64,000 bases of DNA from Candidatus Kinetoplastibacterium sorsogonicusi (GTDB taxonomy: Bacteria; Pseudomonadota; Gammaproteobacteria; Burkholderiales; Burkholderiaceae_B), in NCBI RefSeq assembly GCF_003072465.1, contig NZ_CP025628.1:269501-333500 (forward strand), given 5' to 3'. The notes beneath the pieces were generated by a model that was not told where the DNA came from, searched no databases, and saw only the letters and a list, made by a program, of their open reading frames with translations. The translations under genes and the position numbers were made by a program. This document shows positions 8,612 through 16,881 of the stretch, in pieces; the first letter of the stretch is position 1; each line of letters opens with the position of its first letter.

Positions 8612-10129
8612 ATGCATAATACTAAAATTGATATGGAAACTCACAATTCAACATTTTATAGTCCACCTGCTATATCATTTCAAGGCTGTCAAAATGCTGA
8701 ACATGCAATAAAATTATTAATAGAAATATATGATAAAAATACTAAATTTTTACAAAATACTTTTAATGACATTTTAAATAAAAAAAATTTTACTACATCA
8801 AGAGTAAGAGCTTATTATCCAGCTATAAGAATATTTGTGCGTACTCATGATATTCTAGACTCAAGATTTTCTTATGGTAGTGTAGCAGGACCAGGAATTT
8901 ATCAAACTACTATTACTCAACCGAAGCTTTTTAAAGAATATCTTTTGGATCAAATAAATTTGTTAATACAAAATCATAAAGTACCTGTATTTATAGGTGA
9001 ATCAGACTTGCCTATGCCTTTACATTTTGCATTACCTTATGGGTCTCATGTGGAAGGTTATAAAATTGATTCTATAAAAAGACCTTTAAGAGATGTTTTT
9101 GATGTTCCTGATTTATCAGTTACGGATGATAATATAGTTAATGGGACTTGGAAAAAAAGTACGCATAATGACTTTAAGCCATTAGCACCTTTCACAGCAA
9201 TTCGTACTGATTATTCATTACATCGTTTACAACATTATACTGCTACATCACCTGATTTTTTTCAAAATTATATACTTTTTACTAATTATCAATTTTATGT
9301 AGATGAGTTTTGTACTATAGCTAAAAAATTGATACTATCTGGTAATAGTGAATATGAAGCATTAATTGAACCTAATAATATTATTACTACTAAAGATAAT
9401 AAAAATATTGATAATATTAAAAATAATGCTAAAAAAATACCACAAATGCCAGCCTATCACTTAATTAGGAAAAATCATTCAGGAATTACATTGATAAACA
9501 TTGGTGTTGGACCTTCTAATGCAAAAACAATTACTGATCATATTGCAGTTTTGCGTCCTCATGCTTGGTTAATGTTAGGTCATTGTGCAGGATTAAGAGA
9601 TTCTCAAAAATTAGGAGATTATGTGCTCGCTCATGCTTATGTAAGAGATGATCATGTATTAGATTCTGATTTACCTACTTGGGTACCAATACCAGCATTA
9701 GCAGAAATACAAGTTGCATTAGAAAAAGCTGTTGAAGAAGTATCAGGTTTATCAGGATGGGAGTTAAAAAAAATTATGAGAACTGGTACAGTAGCTACTA
9801 TTGATAATAGGAATTGGGAGTTAAGAGATAATCATGAATTAGTAGAAAGATTTTCTCAATCTAGAGCTATTGCATTAGATATGGAATCAGCAACTATAGC
9901 AGCAAATGGCTTTAGATTAAGAGTTCCATATGGTACTTTACTATGTGTATCAGATAAACCTCTCCATGGAGAATTAAAATTACCTGGTATGGCAAGTAAA
10001 TTTTATGTTCAACAAGTTAATAAGCATCTTGAAATAGGAATAAAAACTTTGGAATTACTCAGAAATATGCCTCCAGAAAAATTACATTCTAGAAAATTAC
10101 GTACTTTTATGGAAACTGCTTTTAAATAA
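8612..10129 (+). CDS. amn: AMP nucleosidase
   Basis: Amn hydrolyses AMP to adenine and ribose 5-phosphate and so links adenylate level to free adenine supply. The 505-residue length is that of the long proteobacterial enzyme: an N-terminal Amn-specific domain (to about 190) with SRVRAYYPAIRIF, then a nucleoside phosphorylase-like domain with NIGVGPSNAKTITDHIAVL (near 300), MLGHCAGLRDSQ, and the closing ALDMESATIAANGFR with the substrate-gripping Met-Glu pair. AAGG 10 bases before the ATG supports the start. It is a stand-alone gene between divergent gmk and a minus-strand tRNA. Release of adenine would suit a symbiont of a purine-auxotrophic host, which is an inference. Confidence 0.95.
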   Translation: MHNTKIDMETHNSTFYSPPAISFQGCQNAEHAIKLLIEIYDKNTKFLQNTFNDILNKKNFTTSRVRAYYPAIRIFVRTHDILDSRFSYGSVAGPGIYQTTITQPKLFKEYLLDQINLLIQNHKVPVFIGESDLPMPLHFALPYGSHVEGYKIDSIKRPLRDVFDVPDLSVTDDNIVNGTWKKSTHNDFKPLAPFTAIRTDYSLHRLQHYTATSPDFFQNYILFTNYQFYVDEFCTIAKKLILSGNSEYEALIEPNNIITTKDNKNIDNIKNNAKKIPQMPAYHLIRKNHSGITLINIGVGPSNAKTITDHIAVLRPHAWLMLGHCAGLRDSQKLGDYVLAHAYVRDDHVLDSDLPTWVPIPALAEIQVALEKAVEEVSGLSGWELKKIMRTGTVATIDNRNWELRDNHELVERFSQSRAIALDMESATIAANGFRLRVPYGTLLCVSDKPLHGELKLPGMASKFYVQQVNKHLEIGIKTLELLRNMPPEKLHSRKLRTFMETAFK

Positions 10130-10150
10130 TATCAAATATTAATATTATTT
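10124..10150. terminator. Weak AT-only hairpin between amn and tRNA-Ala
   Basis: Nine-base arms 10124-10132 and 10142-10150 (AAATAATAT / ATATTATTT) flank a 9-base loop. The element overlaps the amn stop codon and touches the tRNA 3' end, at a convergent junction. A terminator role is plausible, but the stem has no G-C pair. Confidence 0.3.
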
Positions 10151-10225
10151 GGTGGAGTGAGGGAGAATTGAACTCCCAACCTTCGCATTGCGAACACGAA
10201 ACTCTACCTTTTGAGCTATCACCCC
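10150..10225 (-). tRNA. tRNA-Ala (anticodon CGC)
   Basis: On the minus strand a complete 76-base cloverleaf folds: acceptor GGGGTGA/TCACTCC, D stem GCTC/GAGT with GG in the loop, anticodon stem TCGTG/TGCGA, a five-base variable loop, and a perfect T stem GGGAG/CTCCC around TTCAATT. An encoded CCA follows A73. The seven-base anticodon loop TTCGCAA places CGC at 34-36, reading GCG (Ala). The third acceptor pair is G3-U70, the main alanine identity element, which agrees. The anticodon stem has two G-U type pairs next to the loop and is weak. Confidence 0.92.
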
Positions 10226-10233
10226 CTATATTA

Positions 10234-11013
10234 TTATATAGCTAATTTAATTATTACTGGTGCATGATCTGATGGTCTATGATTATTTCTTATATTATTG
10301 TCAATAATATAACTGTTACAAAATTTTTTAATATTATCTGAAATTAATATATGATCAATTCTAGCTCCTAAGTTACGTTTAAATGAATTAAATCTATAAT
10401 CCCACCACGTAAAATTTTTATCTAATGGAGCAAATAATTCATATGTATCATTTAATCCAATGTCGAGAATATTTTTAAATATTTTTATTTCTTTATCGGA
10501 ACATAAAATTTTATTTTTTAATAACTTAAAATCATAGATATCTGTTTGATTAGGAGCAATATTATAATCTCCAGCTAAAATTAAATTTTTATTAAATTTT
10601 AATTCATAGTGCAAATGATTAATTAATGTTTTAAACCATGCAACTTTATATTCAAATTTCTGAGATTTAATATTTTGCCCATTAGGACAATATATATTAA
10701 TGATTCTCAATTTTTTTAAATTAATGAATACATCTAATGCTAAAAAGCGTTTTTCTTCATCAATAGAATTATTTAATTTATCAATTATATTAAAACAAGG
10801 ATATCGACTTAGAATTGCTACTCCATTATATTTTTTTTGTCCATTCCAATATGCACGATATCCTATATTATTTATATCTTTTATTGGGAAATTATTATTT
10901 TGTAATTTTATTTCCTGTAAACAAAGAATATCTATATTTTGTTTTAATAAAAAATCACATACCTGATTTAATCTAACATTTAATGAATTAACATTCCATG
11001 TAGCAATAATCAT
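10234..11013 (-). CDS. xth: Exodeoxyribonuclease III
   Basis: ExoIII is the main AP endonuclease and 3' repair exonuclease of base-excision repair. The 259-residue protein has all the exonuclease-endonuclease-phosphatase motifs: TWNVNSLNVR at the start with the metal-binding Asn, LCLQEIKLQ with the catalytic Glu near 36, GDYNIAP near 147, and the C-terminal SDHAPVI. It ends 8 bases before the tRNA gene and begins just downstream of rpsT on the same strand. Confidence 0.95.
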   Translation of the reverse strand: MIIATWNVNSLNVRLNQVCDFLLKQNIDILCLQEIKLQNNNFPIKDINNIGYRAYWNGQKKYNGVAILSRYPCFNIIDKLNNSIDEEKRFLALDVFINLKKLRIINIYCPNGQNIKSQKFEYKVAWFKTLINHLHYELKFNKNLILAGDYNIAPNQTDIYDFKLLKNKILCSDKEIKIFKNILDIGLNDTYELFAPLDKNFTWWDYRFNSFKRNLGARIDHILISDNIKKFCNSYIIDNNIRNNHRPSDHAPVIIKLAI

Positions 11014-11024
11014 ATTTTAAGTAT

Positions 11025-11288
11025 TTATTTCATATTTTTAATTGCATGTGACAACCTGCTTTTGTGTCTAGCAGCTTTATTTTTATGAATAATACCCTTA
11101 TCAGCAACTATATCAATAGTTTTATTAGCCTTTTTGAAAGATTCAGTAGCATTATCTTTATTTCCAGAATCAATAAATTGACGTACTCTCTTAATAGCAG
11201 TACGTAACATCGAACGTAGGCTAGAATTATGTTTATTGCGATGATCAGATTGTCTAGAACGTTTACGAGCTTGAATAGTGTTAGCCAT
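11025..11288 (-). CDS. rpsT: 30S ribosomal protein S20
   Basis: S20 is a small basic three-helix protein that binds 16S rRNA early in 30S assembly. The 87-residue sequence starts [15 protein letters not shown] and ends with the [17 protein letters not shown] helix, both typical. The start is ATG. It is transcribed alone or with xth downstream. A palindrome 46-70 bases ahead may be part of its promoter or leader. Confidence 0.97.
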   Translation of the reverse strand: MANTIQARKRSRQSDHRNKHNSSLRSMLRTAIKRVRQFIDSGNKDNATESFKKANKTIDIVADKGIIHKNKAARHKSRLSHAIKNMK

Positions 11289-11333
11289 TTTTTTATCTTT
11301 AAGAAAATTTTACATTTAAAATTATATTTTTTG

Positions 11334-11358
11334 AATTTTATCAAATTTTGATAAAATT
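11334..11358. repeat. 25-bp palindrome upstream of rpsT
   Basis: Arms 11334-11345 and 11347-11358 are exact reverse complements around one central base. It lies between the murJ stop and the rpsT start, both on the minus strand. No T run follows on the minus strand, so it is not a classic terminator; an operator or leader hairpin for rpsT is possible. Confidence 0.4.
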
Positions 11359-11386
11359 GCAATTTTAAGTGATTAGTTTATTTAAA

Positions 11387-12925
11387 TTAATAATTATTAA
11401 TATATGAAAAATCTTTTAATTTTATACCAAAAATAAATAATGATAAAATATAAATAAATAAACAAATTAATAAAATTGATATAAGTATAACAAATCTTAA
11501 GACATAATTATCATTTAAAGATATCCAATATATATTAGTATTAATAAATTTAGTACAAATAATCAATATTATTGCAGAAGGGCATATAGAAAATATTATT
11601 TTTTTTAATTGATTATTAGGTTTAAAAATATTAAATTTTATTAATTTTTTAATTAATAATAAAGAGTTTAATATTGCACCTAAGCTTATTGAAATTGCTA
11701 AACCAACATAATCAAATATGGGGACAAATATTATATTAAAAAATTGTGTAATTATTAAAGAGATTATAGAAATTTTTAAAGGAGTTTTAATATCTTGCAT
11801 TGCATAAAAAGCTGATCCTAATATTTTAATAGATATTAAACTAATAATTCCTATAGAATAGGCACATACAATGCTCTGTGTTTGATTTACATCATAAAAA
11901 TTAAATTTTCCATAATAAAATAATACAGATACTAATCCTTCTGATAATATTGCCATAAATATAGCTATAGGTATTCCAATACATATAACTAAACTTAATG
12001 CCCAATTAAGAATTTTATTATATCCTTCATAATCTTTTTCATAATATTTTTTAGATAAAAGCGGTAATAGAATAGTAGTTAAAGTAATTCCAAGCATAGC
12101 ATTTGGAAATTCCATGATTCTATCAGCTAATGTAATATATGTAATACTTCCTGTACTTAACCAAGTAGCTATATTAGTATTAATTATTAAAGATATTTGA
12201 ATTATTGATACTCCAACAAAAGCAGGAAGCATTTTGCTAAGTATATTTTGTACATTTTTATCTTTCCATGCTTCAAATATATTAATATCAAACTTTGGAG
12301 ATAAATTATAATAATATAGATATAACCACTGTACTAATAATTGTAAAAATCCACCAATTAATACTCCTATTGATAATATATATATGGATTTTTTATATAA
12401 CATGCAACAAAAAATAATAGCAATATTTAGTAAAATAGGTGTAAATGCAGTCAAAAAAAATTTTTTCCAAACATTTAATATACAAGAATATAAAGCTACT
12501 ATAGACATAAACATTATATAAGGAAACATAATTCTAGTCATATTAGTAATCAATAAAAAATCTTCTTTATATAATGTACCACTAGCTATAAAACTAACAA
12601 TAATTTGCGCAAATAAAATTCCTAATACCGTTAAAAATATTAAAAATAATATTAATATTGTAAATATTTTATTAATTAATAATTGAAAATTATATTCATT
12701 AAAATTAGATTTAGCATTACTAATTACAGGCGTTAATACTTGTGCAAAAGATCCATCTGCTAATAAACGTCTTAACATATTAGGTATACGAAAAGCAATC
12801 CAAAATGAATCTGTTAAATAATTTGAACCAAATGTATAAGTAATTAATATATCTCTAAATAATCCACTAATTCTAGAAAAAAACGTAATAATGCTAATAA
12901 TTAAAGTTGATTTTATTATATTCAT
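11387..12925 (-). CDS. murJ: Lipid II flippase MurJ
   Basis: MurJ moves lipid-linked peptidoglycan precursor across the inner membrane. The 512-residue protein is hydrophobic throughout, with about 14 predicted membrane segments, and starts with the MviN-family signature STLIISIITFFSRISGLFRD followed by DSFWIAFRIPNMLRRLLADGSFAQVL. Its retention, with uppS, shows that a peptidoglycan pathway is still used. In many betaproteobacteria murJ is next to rpsT, as here. adk lies immediately upstream on the same strand (16 bases). Confidence 0.95.
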   Translation of the reverse strand: MNIIKSTLIISIITFFSRISGLFRDILITYTFGSNYLTDSFWIAFRIPNMLRRLLADGSFAQVLTPVISNAKSNFNEYNFQLLINKIFTILILFLIFLTVLGILFAQIIVSFIASGTLYKEDFLLITNMTRIMFPYIMFMSIVALYSCILNVWKKFFLTAFTPILLNIAIIFCCMLYKKSIYILSIGVLIGGFLQLLVQWLYLYYYNLSPKFDINIFEAWKDKNVQNILSKMLPAFVGVSIIQISLIINTNIATWLSTGSITYITLADRIMEFPNAMLGITLTTILLPLLSKKYYEKDYEGYNKILNWALSLVICIGIPIAIFMAILSEGLVSVLFYYGKFNFYDVNQTQSIVCAYSIGIISLISIKILGSAFYAMQDIKTPLKISIISLIITQFFNIIFVPIFDYVGLAISISLGAILNSLLLIKKLIKFNIFKPNNQLKKIIFSICPSAIILIICTKFINTNIYWISLNDNYVLRFVILISILLICLFIYILSLFIFGIKLKDFSYINNY

Positions 12926-12941
12926 ATTACATCAAAATTAG

Positions 12942-13592
12942 TTACAATATATGGCTTAATATTCTATCTCTTACTTCCTCTACAGTACCTAATCCAGAAA
13001 TTTGCAAATATTTTGGTGCATTATTATTTAATTTAGATAAAGATAAATAGTAATCAATTAGCGGTTTAGTTTTTTGATAATATATAGATAATCTATTTTT
13101 GACTGTTTCGACTTTATCATCATCTCTTTGTATTAAAGGTTCTCCAGTTATATCATCTATACCTTGATTAATTGGTGGTTTTAAATTTATATGATAAGTT
13201 CTACCACTAGCTGGATGTATTAATCTACCACTAATTCTATCCACTATTATTTTTTCAGACAATTCAATATTAATTACAAAATTTATTTTAATATTTATTT
13301 TTTCTAATGCCTGAGCTTGAAAAACATTTCTAGGAAAACCATCAAGCAAATATCCATTTTGACAATCATTCTGTGAAATTCGATCTATTACTAATTTAAT
13401 AATCAACTCGTCACTAACTAATTTACCAGCATTTATTATGTTTTTAATATCATTAGCTATGGATGAATCAGATTGCATAATAGATCTTAACATATCACCT
13501 GTAGAAATTTGTGGAATATGAAAATATTTTGTTAAAAATACAGATTGGGTGCCCTTGCCTGCTCCTGGGGGTCCGAGCAATATAAGACGCAT
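12942..13592 (-). CDS. adk: Adenylate kinase
   Basis: Adk interconverts ATP plus AMP with two ADP. The 216-residue protein is the long form with a LID domain lacking zinc cysteines. It shows the P-loop GPPGAGKGTQ at the start, the STGDMLR AMP site, DGFPRN near 85, and the LID segment GRLIHPASGRTYH. In betaproteobacteria kdsB and a Trm112-like gene usually precede adk; here the Trm112-like gene is 541 bases upstream and no kdsB is seen between them. Confidence 0.97.
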   Translation of the reverse strand: MRLILLGPPGAGKGTQSVFLTKYFHIPQISTGDMLRSIMQSDSSIANDIKNIINAGKLVSDELIIKLVIDRISQNDCQNGYLLDGFPRNVFQAQALEKINIKINFVINIELSEKIIVDRISGRLIHPASGRTYHINLKPPINQGIDDITGEPLIQRDDDKVETVKNRLSIYYQKTKPLIDYYLSLSKLNNNAPKYLQISGLGTVEEVRDRILSHIL

Positions 13593-14133
13593 ATTCTATC
13601 TCCTATTATAGTATTTACTAAAATTTACAGATTTAAAAATTTTCCTTATACTTTTTTGTAATCTCTTTTAATGTATCAATTTATAAATATTATTTTTATA
13701 TGTCATAACTGTAAAATACTATTTTATAAAACTAAATATTAAACAAATCTCAATATTTAATTTTTTCTAAATTATGTTTTAATAAAAAATTGTCATATAA
13801 ATATGCTGTATTCTATAGCTTTGTATATTGATTTAAAATTTATTTGTTAAATTTAGTTATGGAACAACAAAAGGTTACTATTACAAATAGCTTTTAGTTT
13901 ATTGATATTTACAAAATTAATTATTAATTAATAGTTAATAAATATAAATATTTACAAAAACTCTATAATCTAATTTTATAGAATATTAAAGTTTTATTGT
14001 TATGTAATTTAATTTTTATTAATAATGAATGTTAATTTCAAATATTTTTATCCATTAAGGTAATGCCAAAACAAAATAGATTACTTCTAATTATCATAAT
14101 AAAAAATTTACAATAATATCTAAATTATTGAAA
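13593..14133. other. Low-coding gap between adk and the Trm112-like gene
   Basis: These 541 bases hold no credible ORF on either strand, no tRNA and no repeat that I can see. The base composition is even poorer in G and C than the flanking genes. By position it is where kdsB (CMP-KDO synthetase) sits in free-living betaproteobacteria. I looked for its motifs on the minus strand and found none, so any remnant is past recognition by eye. Confidence 0.55.
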
Positions 14134-14301
14134 TTAATTTTTCATGAAACAATCTTCTGGTTTAAGTAATATAGGGATATTATCTTCTATATAAAAATCA
14201 ATAGAGTCTAATTTGCATATTAATTTGTTATTTTGTAAATCTATATCAAACTTATTCTTACATATAGGACAAACTAAAACTTCTAAAATATTAGTCTTCA
14301 T
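14134..14301 (-). CDS. Trm112/YcaR-family small zinc-ribbon-like protein
   Basis: A 55-residue ORF on the minus strand begins MKTNILEVLVCPICKNKF and ends near LLKPEDCF. The CPIC motif at 11-14, a second cysteine at 29 (LICK), and the closing DNIPILL match the UPF0434/Trm112 family (E. coli YcaR: CPVC, LICK, GIPVLL). Such proteins usually sit between lpxK and kdsB, just upstream of adk; the adk neighbourhood is kept here but both LPS genes are missing. The cellular role of the bacterial family is not settled; in other domains Trm112 activates methyltransferases. The ATG is the only start, and the Shine-Dalgarno sequence is weak. Confidence 0.85.
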   Translation of the reverse strand: MKTNILEVLVCPICKNKFDIDLQNNKLICKLDSIDFYIEDNIPILLKPEDCFMKN

Positions 14302-14728
14302 AATTTATATTATTCTATTTTTTTTAAATCAATACATTATTTTTATATTATAGCAATATATTTTTAATTATACATAAAACCTTATATTTATATTTATTTG
14401 ATAATTTTGTAAATACTATTAATGCAAATATTTTATTATATTATTTTTAATATTCTAATATATCTATTAAAATAAGTTATTCAAATAAAATATTTTATTT
14501 TTTATAAATAGTAAAATTATTCTAAATTTATTAAAAAAATATCCACAATTTCTGTTGATAAGTTTGTGTATAACATAATTATTAATTATATTAATAGTAT
14601 GTTTGTACTAATTTGATAATTTTTTTATAAATATAATTTGTGTTTATAATGCTATACTAATATTTATAAAATATACATTAATTATTAAAAATGACTTTTT
14701 CAAATAATCATACTTAAAAGGTATATAT
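14302..14728. other. Low-coding gap upstream of sodB
   Basis: These 427 bases separate the leftward Trm112-like gene from rightward sodB. No ORF was found. The segment contains the three DnaA-box-like 9-mers listed separately, a long A/T-only stretch before them, and TATAAT-like hexamers at 14632-14637 and 14645-14650 that may belong to the sodB promoter. I could not find a matching -35 at the right spacing. Confidence 0.5.
14539..14573. other. Cluster of three DnaA-box-like 9-mers (candidate replication origin)
   Basis: Within 35 bases lie ATATCCACA at 14539-14547 (one mismatch to TTATCCACA), TGTTGATAA at 14553-14561 (reverse complement, one mismatch) and TGTGTATAA at 14565-14573 (reverse complement of TTATACACA, a perfect TTATNCACA match). 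The stretch just before them is almost pure A/T. The cluster is in the largest non-coding region of the window, and genes diverge from it on both sides for several kilobases. A functional oriC is only a possibility, because chance matches are frequent in AT-rich DNA. Confidence 0.3.
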
Positions 14729-15313
14729 ATGTTATTTACTTTACCTGAACTTCCATATGATGTTAATGCATTATCTCCATTAATATCTAAAGAAACTATA
14801 GAATTTCATTATGGAAAACATCATCAAACGTACATAAACAACTTAAATAATCTTATTTCTAATAATGAAATTTATGAAAATGCAACTTTAGAAGAAATTA
14901 TTAAAAAATCTTCTGGAGCATTATTTAATAACGCAGCACAAGTCTGGAATCATAATTTTTATTGGAATAGTCTATCTCCAAATAAAAAAAAACCATCTGA
15001 TTTAGTACTAAATGCAATTATATCTAAATGGAAAAGCTTAGATAATTTTAAAAAAGATTTTAGTAATATGGCTATTAGTAATTTTGGTTCTGGATGGACA
15101 TGGTTGGTAAAAAAAGAAAATTCAGATTTGGAAATAGTGAATACTAGTAATGCTTATACGCCGGTTACTACATCTGATATTCCATTATTAACATGTGATG
15201 TATGGGAACACGCTTATTATATTGATTATAGAAATGCACGTCCTAAATACCTTGAATCTTTTTGGGATTTAATTAACTGGGATTTCGTCAATGAAAATTT
15301 TAATATGAAATAA
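14729..15313 (+). CDS. sodB: Superoxide dismutase (Fe type)
   Basis: SodB dismutates superoxide in the cytoplasm. The 194-residue protein has the four metal ligands His27 (EFHYGKHH), His75 (WNHNFYW), Asp157 and His161 (DVWEHAYY). The iron-type signature AAQVWNH, with the glutamine at 71, favours Fe over Mn. AAGG 9 bases before the ATG supports the start. It stands alone and faces the cold-shock gene across a strong shared hairpin. Confidence 0.95.
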   Translation: MLFTLPELPYDVNALSPLISKETIEFHYGKHHQTYINNLNNLISNNEIYENATLEEIIKKSSGALFNNAAQVWNHNFYWNSLSPNKKKPSDLVLNAIISKWKSLDNFKKDFSNMAISNFGSGWTWLVKKENSDLEIVNTSNAYTPVTTSDIPLLTCDVWEHAYYIDYRNARPKYLESFWDLINWDFVNENFNMK

Positions 15314-15324
15314 TTATTTACAAA

Positions 15325-15359
15325 AATATTCCACATATATTATAAATATGTGGAATATT
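15325..15359. terminator. Bidirectional hairpin between sodB and csp
   Basis: Perfect 14-bp arms 15325-15338 and 15346-15359 (AATATTCCACATAT and its complement) enclose a 7-base loop. It lies 12 bases after the sodB stop and 30 bases after the csp stop on the other strand. The convergent position and A/T-rich flanks suit a shared rho-independent terminator. Confidence 0.75.
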
Positions 15360-15388
15360 AGGTAAATTAGGTATCTATACCTATGCGA

Positions 15389-15634
15389 TTAAATTGCATT
15401 AATATCAATAGCTTGTTTACCTTTTTGTCCAGGAACAACTTTATAAGATACTCTTTGACCTTCCTTTAATGCTTTAAATCCATTCATTTGAATTGATGAA
15501 AAATGTGCGAATATGTCTTCACCACCATCATCTGGAGCAATAAAGCCAAATCCTTTAGAATTATTAAACCATTTTACTGTACCTATGGATTTCTCTGTAT
15601 TTCCAGAACTATGGCTATTGTTAATTTCAGACAT
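15389..15634 (-). CDS. Cold-shock domain protein
   Basis: A single OB-fold cold-shock domain (about residues 17-81) follows a short polar N-terminal tail. The RNA-binding motifs RNP1 (KGFGFI) and RNP2 (DIFAHF) are intact, with the VKWFN strand before them. Such proteins bind single-stranded RNA and DNA and act as RNA chaperones. The 81-residue length is slightly longer than CspA because of the Ser/Asn-rich N-terminus. GAGG 9 bases before the ATG on the minus strand supports this start. A small hairpin (15698-15715) lies in its probable leader or promoter region. Which csp paralogue it is cannot be told. Confidence 0.93.
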   Translation of the reverse strand: MSEINNSHSSGNTEKSIGTVKWFNNSKGFGFIAPDDGGEDIFAHFSSIQMNGFKALKEGQRVSYKVVPGQKGKQAIDINAI

Positions 15635-15697
15635 TTAAAAAACCTCTTTAACTATAAATCAAAAATCTTAAATATATTATATAAAAGATACTACATC

Positions 15698-15715
15698 GAG
15701 AGTTATAATACTCTC
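15698..15715. promoter_or_regulatory. Short hairpin upstream of the cold-shock gene
   Basis: GAGAGT and ACTCTC arms (15698-15703, 15710-15715) flank TATAAT, 64-81 bases ahead of the csp start. It could be part of a structured cold-shock leader or a repressor site overlapping a -10 element. Position is the only support. Confidence 0.3.
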
Positions 15716-15876
15716 AGGAATATTATAAATATATAATTTGTTTTTTACAAACATACTTATTATATATAATTTTAAGATTATACTGAATAGGTAAATCATA
15801 TTTATATGATATTTATATTACATATTTAATTTATTTTTTGTATTAAACTATTAAGATACACATAATTGGAGTATTT

Positions 15877-16131
15877 ATGATTCATAATCCGTTTTTAAAT
15901 AATATTTTGGAAAAATTTAATAATTTAGTAAACAATAGTGATCTGGTATCTATTAAAAATAATTTACATAATATAGGATTAGAATCTTTAAAAAAATTAG
16001 ATCTTGTTACCAAAGATGAATTTGAACTTCAAACAGAAATATTAGAAAATTTAATAAATAAAGTACATGATTTATCTTTACAATTGAAACAATTAGAAGA
16101 AAAAATTATTAAATTAGAAAATAATCAATAA
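15877..16131 (+). CDS. ubiK: UbiK-family (YqiC/BMFP) coiled-coil protein
   Basis: UbiK is an accessory factor of the ubiquinone biosynthesis complex with membrane-fusogenic properties. The 84-residue protein shows the family signature LDLVTKDEFELQTEIL (about 48-63) followed by a C-terminal coiled coil of leucine heptads (QLKQLEEKIIKLEN). The N-terminal half is amphipathic. GGAG precedes the ATG by 6 bases. It is upstream of rpmI, where infC normally lies. Its presence suggests aerobic ubiquinone use, which is an inference. Confidence 0.82.
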   Translation: MIHNPFLNNILEKFNNLVNNSDLVSIKNNLHNIGLESLKKLDLVTKDEFELQTEILENLINKVHDLSLQLKQLEEKIIKLENNQ

Positions 16132-16234
16132 AATATTCATATTTTATTTATTTTATTTAGTTTTTCGAGTTACAATATATCTTCAAAAAGAAATAGATTT
16201 TTTGGTAAAATAAGATTTATTAATAAATTTTTAA

Positions 16235-16269
16235 TAAACACCTTAATCTATAATTATTAAAAGTGTTTA
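16235..16269 (+). promoter_or_regulatory. Inverted repeat in the rpmI-rplT leader
   Basis: TAAACAC (16235-16241) and GTGTTTA (16263-16269) can pair across a 21-base loop, ending beside the AGG that serves rpmI. In E. coli, L20 represses the rpmI-rplT genes by binding structured leader RNA. A comparable control here is a guess from position. Confidence 0.35.
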
Positions 16270-16278
16270 GGAATTAAT

Positions 16279-16479
16279 ATGCCTAAGATGAAAACTAAAA
16301 AAAGCGCTTCTAAGCGTTTTAAAATTAGAGGTAGCGGTTCCATTAAGCGCGGACAAGCTTTTAAACGTCATATATTGACAAAAAAGAATACCAAACTTAA
16401 ACGTCAATTGCGTGGTACAACATCTGTGCATAAATCTGATGTTGCTTTAGTTAAAAATATGATGCCTTATGCTTTATAA
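16279..16479 (+). CDS. rpmI: 50S ribosomal protein L35
   Basis: L35 is a small basic protein of the large subunit. The 66-residue sequence starts [15 protein letters not shown] and has the [17 protein letters not shown] core, typical for the family. It is followed 13 bases later by rplT. The usual upstream partners thrS and infC are not in this window. AGG 7 bases before the ATG supports the start. Confidence 0.97.
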   Translation: MPKMKTKKSASKRFKIRGSGSIKRGQAFKRHILTKKNTKLKRQLRGTTSVHKSDVALVKNMMPYAL

Positions 16480-16492
16480 TGGAGATTAAATC

Positions 16493-16852
16493 ATGCCTCG
16501 AGTAAAACGTGGTGTCACTGCTCATGCTCGCCATAAAAAAATCATTACTGCAGCTAAAGGGTATCGTGGACGCCGTAATAATGTATTTCGTATCGCAAAA
16601 CAAGCAGTGATGCGTGCAGGACAATATGCCTATAGAGATCGTCGTAATCGAAAAAGGACATTTCGTGCATTATGGATCACTAGAATTAATGCAGCTGTTA
16701 GAGAACATAATATGTCATATAGTGTTTTTATAGCTGGATTGAAAAAATTAATGATAGAATTAGATAGAAAGGTATTATCTGATTTAGCAATTAGAGATAA
16801 AGTAGGTTTTGCTGCTATTGTAAATAAAGTTAAATCATCTATTGTATCTTAA
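16493..16852 (+). CDS. rplT: 50S ribosomal protein L20
   Basis: L20 is an early-assembly 23S rRNA-binding protein and in E. coli an autogenous repressor of its operon. The 119-residue sequence is typical, with [15 protein letters not shown] at the N-terminus, [18 protein letters not shown] in the long helix, and the globular C-terminal domain. GGAG lies 8 bases before the ATG. It is more G+C-rich than most of the window, as expected for a strongly expressed ribosomal gene. Confidence 0.97.
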   Translation: MPRVKRGVTAHARHKKIITAAKGYRGRRNNVFRIAKQAVMRAGQYAYRDRRNRKRTFRALWITRINAAVREHNMSYSVFIAGLKKLMIELDRKVLSDLAIRDKVGFAAIVNKVKSSIVS

Positions 16853-16881
16853 AATATCATAATAATATTCATACAATATAA

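Noticed and set aside
13760..13830. Minus-strand fragment reading like a protein tail (AYLYDNFLLKHNLEKIKY then stop), possible kdsB or other remnant
   Set aside because: Only 20 codons, preceded by a stop, with no match to KdsB motifs; AT-rich DNA yields such strings by chance.
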